From assembly GCA_016282815.1 (NCBI GenBank), contig JAEELU010000110.1:1-5099 (forward strand): 5,099 nucleotides of DNA. The letters run 5' to 3'. This DNA is from Acholeplasmatales bacterium (GTDB taxonomy: Bacteria > Bacillota_I > Bacilli_A > Acholeplasmatales > Anaeroplasmataceae). Below are positions 1 to 5,099 of this stretch, piece by piece (within the stretch, counting starts at the first letter, position 1; each line of letters opens with the position of its first letter). A model generated the notes under the pieces. The model ran no database searches. It had not been told where the DNA came from and saw only the letters and a program-made list of their open reading frames with translations. Both the position numbers and the translations under genes were made by a program.

Positions 1-2105
1 ATAGTATGCTGACCTAGCTGATAAATCTTATCAGAAGAGAAGCCACTATTTACTACTGAGAAGCCTAGGCTTGTAAAGAATGTATGCCAGAATGGAAGAA
101 GCTCATACATATTTAATACTAGAGGTATAGCTATTGTTCCACGCTTTGGATTCTCTATTGGCTTATAGCTCATTAATCTTTCTCTATTGTATTCGTAAAT
201 ATTATTACCCTTTTTATCTGCCTTAATACCAAGAGGCTTTTCACATTTATTACCACTAATAAATTTATTTGGATTATTCTTGAATGAATTAATTGTTAAT
301 AGACAGTGATTGTTACAGCCTTGGCATTGAATGTTTTTAACATCGTGTGAGAAGTCCTTTAATTCTTCCTTAGTGATAGTAGTAGTATTTTCTATCTTTA
401 ATGTTTTTGCGTATAATGCAGCACCATAGGCACCCATTAAACCAGCGATATTTGGACATACAACCTCTAGGTTTAATTCGCGCTCAAATGCACGAAGAAC
501 AGCCTTGTTTAGGAATGTTCCACCTTGAACTACTATGTGCTTACCAAGAGATTCCTTGCTTGTTGCACGAATAACTTTATATAAGGCATTCTTAACAACT
601 GAAATAGATAGACCAGCAGAAATATTATCAATTGTAGCTCCATCCTTTTGAGCCTGCTTAACTGATGAATTCATAAATACTGTACATCTACTACCTAAGT
701 CAACTGGCTTTTTAGCCATTAAGCCTAGCTTAGCAAAATCCTTAATATCATATCCTAGGGCATTTGCGAATGTTTGTAGGAATGAACCACAGCCTGATGA
801 ACAAGCCTCATTAAGGAAAATGTTAGATATTGCGTTATTTTCTATTTTAAAGCATTTAATATCCTGTCCACCGATATCTATGATGAAATCAACCTCTGGC
901 ATGAATTTTTTTGCTGCCATATAGTGAGCCATTGTTTCAACAAGACCACTATCTAGCTTAAATGCATTTTTTGCTAGATCCTCACCATAGCCTGTAGAAG
1001 CAGATGCTTTGATATTTAAATTTGGATATGTTTTATATAAGTAATCTAATATATCCTTTATAACTGATACTGGATTACCCTTATTAGGCTGATATTTTTC
1101 AAATCTAATATTTCCATCATCATCGATTAATACAAGCTTTAGTGTTGTAGAGCCTGAATCGATACCTAAGTATAGGTTACCATTATAATCATCTAGTGAT
1201 AATGTTTCAACTCTAGCCTTATTATGTCTTTCTAGGAATGTATTATATTCCTCCTCATTTTCAAAAAGAGGGAAATTATAGGCATATGTTGCTTGATTAG
1301 AAAAATTAGTTAAATTAGTGATTGCTTCATCGACATTAATTACCTCTTTAGCAAAAAGAGCGGCACCGATAGATACATAATATAATGAATTCTCGGGGCA
1401 AACACCCTCAGTATTTAATACCTTATCGAAGGCTAGCTTTAATTCTGATAGGAATGTAAGTGGTCCACCAAGGTATGCAACCTTACCAGTTATTTCTCTA
1501 CCTTGAGCAAGTCCACCGATTGTTTGGTTAACTACTGCATAGAAGATAGAAGCAGCTATATCTGATTTAGAAGCTCCTTGATTTAATAGTGGTTGAATAT
1601 CACTTTTAGCAAATACTCCACAGCGTGATGCGATAGAATATAGCTTTTGATGGTTTTGAGCTAAACCATTTATTTCTGTTATATCAACATTAAGCAGTGT
1701 AGACATTTGGTCGATGAATGCACCTGTACCACCAGCACAAGAGCCATTCATTCTAACCTCCATACCATCTGTCAAGAATAGTATTTTAGCATCCTCACCA
1801 CCAAGCTCGATAATACAGTCAGTTCCAGGTATTAGCTTATTTGCAGCAATTCTTGTTGCATAAACCTCCTGAACAAATGGTATATGTGAGCCATCAGCCA
1901 TACCCATACCAGCAGAGCCTGATATTTGTAGCTTAACATTTTCATCTATTATTTTATTATCCTTTAATTCCTTTAGCTTACCAATGATATTATCCTTTAT
2001 ATGTGAATAATGTCTTTTGTAATCTTTGTATATTATATGATCATTTTCGTCTAAAACAACGCATTTTATCGTTGTAGAGCCAACGTCTAATCCTAGCTTT
2101 AGCAT
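1..2105 (-). CDS. Acyl-CoA dehydratase activase, large two-domain form (partial, C-terminus beyond left edge)
   Basis: This is the N-terminal 701 residues of a large BadF/BadG/BcrA/HgdC-family activase. Family members are ATP-dependent [4Fe-4S] proteins of the cytoplasm that push an electron into 2-hydroxyacyl-CoA dehydratases or benzoyl-CoA reductases. Two ASKHA ATPase domains are visible. Domain 1 (about 2-255) has phosphate motif DVGSTT at 7-12, GGED at 102-105, CAGGTGAF from C123, SRCGVF with C162, and LGGP with G213-G214. Domain 2 (about 312-565) has DSGSTT at 316-321, GGQD at 412-415, ACSSGCGSF with C435 and C439, SRCTVF with C474, and QGG with G528-G529. C123/C162 and C435/C474 match the two cluster-ligating cysteines known in HgdC. 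A Cys cluster (C594, C597, C601, C621) and a DUF2229-like start (after R655, with NMYE and PFWHTFF) follow. Related long proteins reach roughly 1,000-1,500 residues, so about half is visible. Frame is intact throughout. The ATG at 2105 is set by an AGGAGG site 6 nt upstream. The physiological substrate cannot be told: no dehydratase subunit lies in the window. Confidence 0.93.
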   Translation of the reverse strand, partial: MLKLGLDVGSTTIKCVVLDENDHIIYKDYKRHYSHIKDNIIGKLKELKDNKIIDENVKLQISGSAGMGMADGSHIPFVQEVYATRIAANKLIPGTDCIIELGGEDAKILFLTDGMEVRMNGSCAGGTGAFIDQMSTLLNVDITEINGLAQNHQKLYSIASRCGVFAKSDIQPLLNQGASKSDIAASIFYAVVNQTIGGLAQGREITGKVAYLGGPLTFLSELKLAFDKVLNTEGVCPENSLYYVSIGAALFAKEVINVDEAITNLTNFSNQATYAYNFPLFENEEEYNTFLERHNKARVETLSLDDYNGNLYLGIDSGSTTLKLVLIDDDGNIRFEKYQPNKGNPVSVIKDILDYLYKTYPNLNIKASASTGYGEDLAKNAFKLDSGLVETMAHYMAAKKFMPEVDFIIDIGGQDIKCFKIENNAISNIFLNEACSSGCGSFLQTFANALGYDIKDFAKLGLMAKKPVDLGSRCTVFMNSSVKQAQKDGATIDNISAGLSISVVKNALYKVIRATSKESLGKHIVVQGGTFLNKAVLRAFERELNLEVVCPNIAGLMGAYGAALYAKTLKIENTTTITKEELKDFSHDVKNIQCQGCNNHCLLTINSFKNNPNKFISGNKCEKPLGIKADKKGNNIYEYNRERLMSYKPIENPKRGTIAIPLVLNMYELLPFWHTFFTSLGFSVVNSGFSSDKIYQLGQHT

Positions 2106-2111
2106 AATTAG

Positions 2112-2117
2112 CCTCCT
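2112..2117 (-). promoter_or_regulatory. Ribosome binding site of the activase gene
   Basis: On the minus strand this reads AGGAGG, a perfect Shine-Dalgarno core, with 6 nt before the ATG at 2105-2103. It fixes the activase start and is the strongest ribosome site in the window; the two rightward genes have weaker GGGG/GGGTG sites. Confidence 0.9.
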
Positions 2118-2126
2118 AAAAACCAT

Positions 2127-2148
2127 TAATAATATAATTATATTATTA
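2127..2148. repeat. Perfect 22-bp palindrome over the activase -10 region
   Basis: The left arm TAATAATATAA (2127-2137) is the exact reverse complement of the right arm TTATATTATTA (2138-2148), with no spacer. It covers the predicted activase -10 and start site, where a repressor operator would be expected. It is composed only of A and T, so chance is a real alternative: with two equally likely letters, an 11-bp arm match would turn up about once in ten such 200-bp regions. Confidence 0.55.
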
Positions 2149-2165
2149 TACTTGCAAAAAGTAAA
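2137..2165 (-). promoter_or_regulatory. Putative sigma-A-type promoter of the activase gene
   Basis: Read on the minus strand, TTTACT at 2165-2160 (four of six bases of TTGACA) is followed after 17 nt by a perfect TATAAT at 2142-2137. Transcription would start near 2130, leaving a leader of about 25 nt that holds the AGGAGG site. A second TATAAT lies at 2150-2145 but has no good -35 at the right distance. The region is nearly all A/T, so -10 matches are easy to find; the 17-nt spacing is the main support. Confidence 0.5.
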
Positions 2166-2184
2166 CAAGAGAAAAAAATTTAAT

Positions 2185-2220
2185 CAATATAGCCAATTTT
2201 GATTTTTTAATTGTATATTG
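2185..2220. repeat. Imperfect inverted repeat overlapping the rightward -35
   Basis: CAATATA (2185-2191) plus CAATT (2194-2198) on the left pair with AATTG (2209-2213) plus TATATTG (2214-2220) on the right. This gives a 12-bp stem with a 2-nt GC bulge on the left and a 10-nt T-rich loop. The right arm covers the predicted -35 hexamer of the lipoprotein promoter. An alternative, shorter pairing in the same DNA is AATCAA (2182-2187) with TTGATT (2199-2204), followed by four T residues. It may be an operator-like site or a chance product of AT richness. Confidence 0.4.
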
Positions 2221-2239
2221 GTATTATTTAGGTTATAAT
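2211..2239 (+). promoter_or_regulatory. Putative sigma-A-type promoter of the lipoprotein gene
   Basis: TTGTAT at 2211-2216 (four of six bases of TTGACA) is followed after exactly 17 nt by a perfect TATAAT at 2234-2239. Transcription would begin near 2246, giving a leader of about 67 nt before the ATG at 2314. The leader is AT-rich, contains a 17-bp palindrome, and shows no riboswitch consensus that I recognise. This is the best rightward promoter match in the intergenic region and may also serve cysS. Confidence 0.6.
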
Positions 2240-2281
2240 AATTGTTAGTTTACGACAAAAAAATAATTAATTTGGAGTAGA

Positions 2282-2298
2282 TTATACTATAAGTATAA
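2282..2298. repeat. Perfect 17-bp palindrome in the lipoprotein leader
   Basis: TTATACT (2282-2288) and AGTATAA (2292-2298) are exact reverse complements separated by ATA. The element lies inside the predicted 5' leader and ends 4 nt before the GGGG ribosome site at 2303. It could be a protein-binding site or a weak RNA hairpin limiting ribosome access. The stem is AT-rich (one C:G pair per arm), so a stable RNA structure is doubtful. TATACT inside it also resembles a -10 box, but no -35 fits. Confidence 0.45.
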
Positions 2299-2302
2299 AA
2301 AT

Positions 2303-2306
2303 GGGG
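2303..2306 (+). promoter_or_regulatory. Weak ribosome binding site of the lipoprotein gene
   Basis: GGGG lies 7 nt upstream of the ATG at 2314 and can pair with the anti-Shine-Dalgarno sequence only with wobble. It supports the 2314 start, which is also the start that gives a proper lipoprotein signal peptide. An ATG at 2301 is out of frame and overlaps this site. Confidence 0.6.
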
Positions 2307-2313
2307 TATTATT

Positions 2314-4200
2314 ATGAAAAATTTTAAAAAGCTTTTCGCTTTCTTTATTTTAATAGGGGTAATAGTAATTCTAGCATCTTGTGGTTCTGCAAGTGGTGTT
2401 AAGGGTGTTATGGAAGCTAAGACTGTTACTACAACAAAGGTTACATTAAATGTGGCATTTGATGAGAATGATAACCTTAAGAATAAGAAGGCAACAGCAA
2501 GTGTAAAGGAATATAAGTATAATGAGAGCGGAAATGAGTATATGTCTGTATCTCAGGTATCATTCAGTAATGATATTTATACTAAATCTGAGGTTAGCTT
2601 CACAGGCTTAACAAAAAATACAAAGTATGTATATGAGCTTTATGTTAAGTTCAATAATTATGAGGACAAGATTTATACATTAGAGGTTACGACAAAGAAT
2701 GCTGGTGATGATGAGCAAACAGCAATTGAAATCACAGATGTTGATGGATTAAATGCAATTAAGGATGATGTTTCAGCACACTACATTTTAAAGAATGATA
2801 TTGATTTAACTGATAAAACATTAAGTATGGGCTTATCAGCAACATCATCAGAAAGATTTAAGGGAACATTTGATGGTAATGGTAAGAAAATAACTAACCT
2901 AAGCCTATCAAGTGCAACAAATATTGGTTTATTCGCGTACACAGAGGGTGCAACAATTAAGAATTTAACAATTGATGGTGTAGTTGGTGATTACTCAACT
3001 GGTAGAGCATCTTCAAGCATTGGTGCATTAATCGGATGTGCAGAAAAGACAACAATCGAAAATGTAACAGTTAATAATGTTAAATTTGATATTCAAGGTA
3101 ATACATCAGCTGAAATCAATGTTGGTGGTATTATTGGTAAGGCAGAGAAGTGTACATTTACAAATGTTAAGGCAACTGATGTAAATATCACATTATCTCG
3201 TTCAAGATTAAAAATTAATGCAGGTTTATTCTCAGGTGTATTAACTGGTAAGTCAGTAAAGACAGTAAGTGAGGATTCTGATCAAACATTATTAGCTAAT
3301 AAGTGTTCAGCTAGTGGTAAGATTATTGCAACTATGTATTATCCTTCATCAGAGGGCTATACTCATATCGGTGGCTTCAGTGGTGATATTTCAACACAAA
3401 GCTTAGTAACAGATTGTTATTCAACTGGTTCAATTTTAATAACAAAGGATACAACATCTTCATATTCAAATAAGTATGATTTAGCAGTAGGTGGATTCCT
3501 AGGCTGTAATAACCAAGGTAATGGTTTAAAGATTAGTAAGTGCTTAGCAAATTGTGCAATCAATGTATACGCGGGTAATGAGCCAACATCTACAAATGGC
3601 AACTATATAAGATATAATACATATCCTGAGAATCCAACTGAAGAGGAATTAGCTGAATTTAAAGCAGACCTTGTTGCAAATATTCAAGCTGAATATGAAA
3701 CATTCAAGGATACTGATTATTCATCTGCAAGCTATTCAAATATTACAACAATTAAGGACACAGCAATTAATAACATCAATAATGCTACAAAGGCTGGTAC
3801 AGAAGAGGGTGGAGCTTTAGCATTCTATAATAAAGCTCAAGAGGATATGAATGCTGTTTTAAAGACTATTGAGTCTTCAACATTAACAACATCTTCATCT
3901 ACAGCAATGTACTATTCATATGTTGGTGGATTTGCTGGTACATTATATGAATATATCAGTGAGATTACTGATTGTGTATATAAGTCAGCTCTAAATGGTG
4001 TAGTAGTTCGTGCAAAGGATACTCAATCAATTACAAAGGACAATGTTACAACTGATGAAACTGTATTATTTACAAGTGATTTTGTTGGTAAAAACTATGA
4101 TTCAGATACAAAGGTTAAAAACCTAGTAAAGTGGACTGACGCACTTGATATGTCAGCATTTGGAGAGAATGTTAAAGCATTCTTAGGAATAACAGCATAA
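2314..4200 (+). CDS. Secreted surface lipoprotein with FN3-like domain and GLUG-type repeats
   Basis: This is a complete 628-residue protein. Residues 1-22 are a lipoprotein signal peptide: Lys-rich start (K2, K5, K6), hydrophobic core, and lipobox L20-A21-S22-C23, so C23 should be lipidated and the protein anchored outside the membrane. Residues about 30-128 form an FN3-like beta domain ending in a typical G-L-T-K-N-T-K-Y-x-Y-E-L stretch. From about 136 on, GLUG-type repeats follow, with glycine cores near residues 205, 237, 271, 304, 353 and 393. They are then interrupted by a Glu/Lys/Ala-rich, probably helical segment (about 442-520) before a last repeat at 537-542. Cysteines recur at matching places after the cores (C280, C331, C368, C410, C554). 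GLUG motifs are known from bacterial surface proteins, but no catalytic motif is visible and the ligand is unknown. Adhesion or substrate binding is an inference. It is preceded by a good promoter and followed 57 nt later by cysS. Confidence 0.85.
   Translation: MKNFKKLFAFFILIGVIVILASCGSASGVKGVMEAKTVTTTKVTLNVAFDENDNLKNKKATASVKEYKYNESGNEYMSVSQVSFSNDIYTKSEVSFTGLTKNTKYVYELYVKFNNYEDKIYTLEVTTKNAGDDEQTAIEITDVDGLNAIKDDVSAHYILKNDIDLTDKTLSMGLSATSSERFKGTFDGNGKKITNLSLSSATNIGLFAYTEGATIKNLTIDGVVGDYSTGRASSSIGALIGCAEKTTIENVTVNNVKFDIQGNTSAEINVGGIIGKAEKCTFTNVKATDVNITLSRSRLKINAGLFSGVLTGKSVKTVSEDSDQTLLANKCSASGKIIATMYYPSSEGYTHIGGFSGDISTQSLVTDCYSTGSILITKDTTSSYSNKYDLAVGGFLGCNNQGNGLKISKCLANCAINVYAGNEPTSTNGNYIRYNTYPENPTEEELAEFKADLVANIQAEYETFKDTDYSSASYSNITTIKDTAINNINNATKAGTEEGGALAFYNKAQEDMNAVLKTIESSTLTTSSSTAMYYSYVGGFAGTLYEYISEITDCVYKSALNGVVVRAKDTQSITKDNVTTDETVLFTSDFVGKNYDSDTKVKNLVKWTDALDMSAFGENVKAFLGITA
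2920..3942 (+). repeat. GLUG-type protein repeat block within the lipoprotein gene
   Basis: Divergent protein-level repeats occur with glycine cores NIGLFAY (203-209), IGALIG (236-241), VGGIIG (270-275), AGLFSG (303-308), IGGFSG (352-357), VGGFLG (392-397) and VGGFAG (537-542). The first four lie 32-34 residues apart, the next two 49 and 40, and the last about 145 because of the helical insertion. Each core is followed by a short turn and a beta-strand such as KNLTIDG, ENVTV or TNVKA. This pattern suggests a stacked beta-solenoid. The DNA copies are too diverged to look like recent duplication. Confidence 0.7.
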
Positions 4201-4208
4201 GAATAAAG

Positions 4209-4231
4209 GAACTGAGCCTAGTGCTCTTTTT
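4209..4231 (+). terminator. Weak terminator-like hairpin after the lipoprotein gene
   Basis: GAGC (4214-4217) pairs with GCTC (4223-4226) across a 5-nt loop, immediately followed by five T residues (4227-4231). Outer bases can add a few A:T and G:T pairs across a 2x2 mismatch. A 4-bp core is short for an efficient intrinsic terminator, so partial read-through into cysS is likely if it works at all. Confidence 0.35.
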
Positions 4232-4244
4232 CCGCTATATATAA

Positions 4245-4249
4245 GGGTG
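4245..4249 (+). promoter_or_regulatory. Ribosome binding site of cysS
   Basis: GGGTG lies 8 nt before the ATG at 4258. This spacing favours that ATG over the in-frame ATG at 4267, which would be 17 nt away. The nine bases ATTATTATG that include the start codon are the same as at the lipoprotein start. Confidence 0.65.
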
Positions 4250-4257
4250 TGATTATT

Positions 4258-5099
4258 ATGGGATTAATGATATATAATTCGTTATCAAACAAGCTTGAGG
4301 AATTTAAGCCTATCAATGGAAATAAGGTAAATATGTATGTGTGTGGACCAACAGTTTACAACTATATCCATATCGGAAATGCAAGACCAGTAATTTTCTA
4401 TGATATGCTAAAAAGATATTTAGAATTCCTTGGATATGATGTAACATATGCATCAAATATTACAGACGTTGATGATAAGATTATTAAGAAGGCAATAGAA
4501 TCAAATAAAACTGAAAAGGAAGTAGCAACATTCTTTGAGAATGCATACTTCGATGCAGTAAAGACAGTAGGTAGTAAAAAGCCAGATTTGATTCCACATG
4601 CTACAGACTATATTGGTGAAATGATTAATTTTATCGATGAGCTAGTAAAGAATGGCTACGCATATAACGTAGATGGTGATGTATTCTTTAGAGTAAGCAA
4701 GGTAGCAGATTATGGATGCCTATCTAACCAGGTTTCTGAGGACCTTGAAAGTGGAGCAAGAATATCAGTAAATGATAAGAAGGAAAGCCCACTAGATTTC
4801 GCATTATGGAAAAACACAGATGAGGGTATTAAATGGGATTCTCCATTTGGTAAGGGTAGACCAGGATGGCATACTGAATGTGTTGTAATGAACCATAAGC
4901 TATTTGGAAATGAAATAGATATTCATGGTGGTGGAATGGATTTAAAGTTCCCACATCATGAAAATGAAATTGCTCAATCAGAGGCATTATATAAGAATCA
5001 TCTTGCTAAATATTGGATTCATGTAGGAAGACTAGATTTACAGGGTGAAAAGATGAGTAAGTCATTAGGTAATGTTATTTATGTTAAGGATTTAGCTTC
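4258..5099 (+). CDS. cysS: Cysteinyl-tRNA synthetase (partial, C-terminus beyond right edge)
   Basis: This is the first 280 residues of class I cysteinyl-tRNA synthetase, the cytoplasmic enzyme that charges tRNA-Cys with cysteine using ATP. The N-terminal stretch carries CGPTVYN at 29-35 and the HIGH-box as HIGN at 38-41, followed by ARP. NITDVDDKI, the family hallmark after the first Rossmann half, follows. Four residues match the zinc site known from E. coli CysRS (C28, C209, H234, E238): C29, C208 in GWHTEC, H233 in FPHHENE, and E237. The KMSKS loop is at 265-269 in GEKMSKSLGN. All active-site elements are intact. Full-length enzymes have about 460-480 residues, so the anticodon-binding domain is missing only because of the window edge. 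No T-box leader fits in the 57-nt upstream gap, and transcription may come from the lipoprotein promoter. Confidence 0.97.
   Translation, partial: MGLMIYNSLSNKLEEFKPINGNKVNMYVCGPTVYNYIHIGNARPVIFYDMLKRYLEFLGYDVTYASNITDVDDKIIKKAIESNKTEKEVATFFENAYFDAVKTVGSKKPDLIPHATDYIGEMINFIDELVKNGYAYNVDGDVFFRVSKVADYGCLSNQVSEDLESGARISVNDKKESPLDFALWKNTDEGIKWDSPFGKGRPGWHTECVVMNHKLFGNEIDIHGGGMDLKFPHHENEIAQSEALYKNHLAKYWIHVGRLDLQGEKMSKSLGNVIYVKDLA

Noticed and set aside
2301..2303. ATG upstream of the lipoprotein start
   Set aside because: It is out of frame with the lipoprotein (13 nt upstream) and overlaps the ribosome site, so it is not a start for this protein.
2106..2313. tRNA, small RNA gene or CRISPR in the divergent intergenic region
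   Set aside because: There is no cloverleaf, no direct repeat-spacer pattern and almost no G/C-rich stem. Promoters and AT-rich dyads are all I can support.
3417..3602. Minus-strand open frame of 61 codons inside the lipoprotein gene
   Set aside because: It lies wholly within a well-supported gene on the other strand, has no ribosome site that I can see, and its translation shows no recognisable domain. It is a shadow of the coding frame.
4201..4257. T-box leader for cysS
   Set aside because: The gap is only 57 nt and lacks the conserved AGGGTGG-type antiterminator sequence, so a T-box does not fit.
4267..4269. Alternative in-frame ATG start for cysS
   Set aside because: It would leave 17 nt from the GGGTG site, against 8 nt for the ATG at 4258. 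The catalytic motifs are unaffected either way.
2314..5099. Possible use of TGA as tryptophan, as in some wall-less relatives of Bacillota
   Set aside because: Tryptophan is encoded by TGG in the visible genes and no in-frame TGA interrupts them, so the standard code suffices.

Overview
The window is AT-rich DNA whose codon use, Shine-Dalgarno sites and gene content suggest a low-GC Bacillota bacterium, probably a fermentative anaerobe of the gut or a similar habitat. This rests on three things: a multidomain 2-hydroxyacyl-CoA dehydratase-type activase (an oxygen-sensitive Fe-S system of anaerobes), a Gram-positive-style lipoprotein with GLUG-type repeats, and strong A/T preference at third codon positions with many CTA and TTA leucine codons. 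No in-frame TGA is used as tryptophan, so the standard bacterial code fits. The exact genus cannot be read from the sequence.

Layout. Positions 1-2105 (minus strand) hold the first 701 codons of a large acyl-CoA dehydratase activase. It has two tandem BadF/BadG-type ATPase domains, a Cys cluster and the beginning of a DUF2229-type domain, and it runs off the left edge. Positions 2106-2313 are a 208-bp, very AT-rich divergent intergenic region. It has a plausible promoter for each direction and three inverted repeats: a perfect 22-bp palindrome over the activase -10, an imperfect dyad over the -35 of the rightward promoter, and a perfect 17-bp palindrome just upstream of the lipoprotein ribosome site. 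Positions 2314-4200 (plus) encode a complete 628-residue secreted lipoprotein: lipobox, FN3-like domain, a run of GLUG-type beta-repeats, a helical insertion of about 80 residues, and one more repeat. After a 57-nt gap with only a weak terminator-like hairpin, positions 4258-5099 (plus) hold the first 280 codons of cysteinyl-tRNA synthetase (cysS), which runs off the right edge.

How the genes relate. The lipoprotein gene and cysS are codirectional and closely spaced, with nearly identical start contexts, so they may share a transcript. Their functions are not obviously linked. The activase is transcribed divergently from the shared intergenic region. No partner dehydratase subunit is visible here. 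I see no mobile element, CRISPR array, tRNA or rRNA. The window looks like ordinary chromosome. The least explained items are the surface lipoprotein with its helical insertion and the dyad-rich divergent promoter region.
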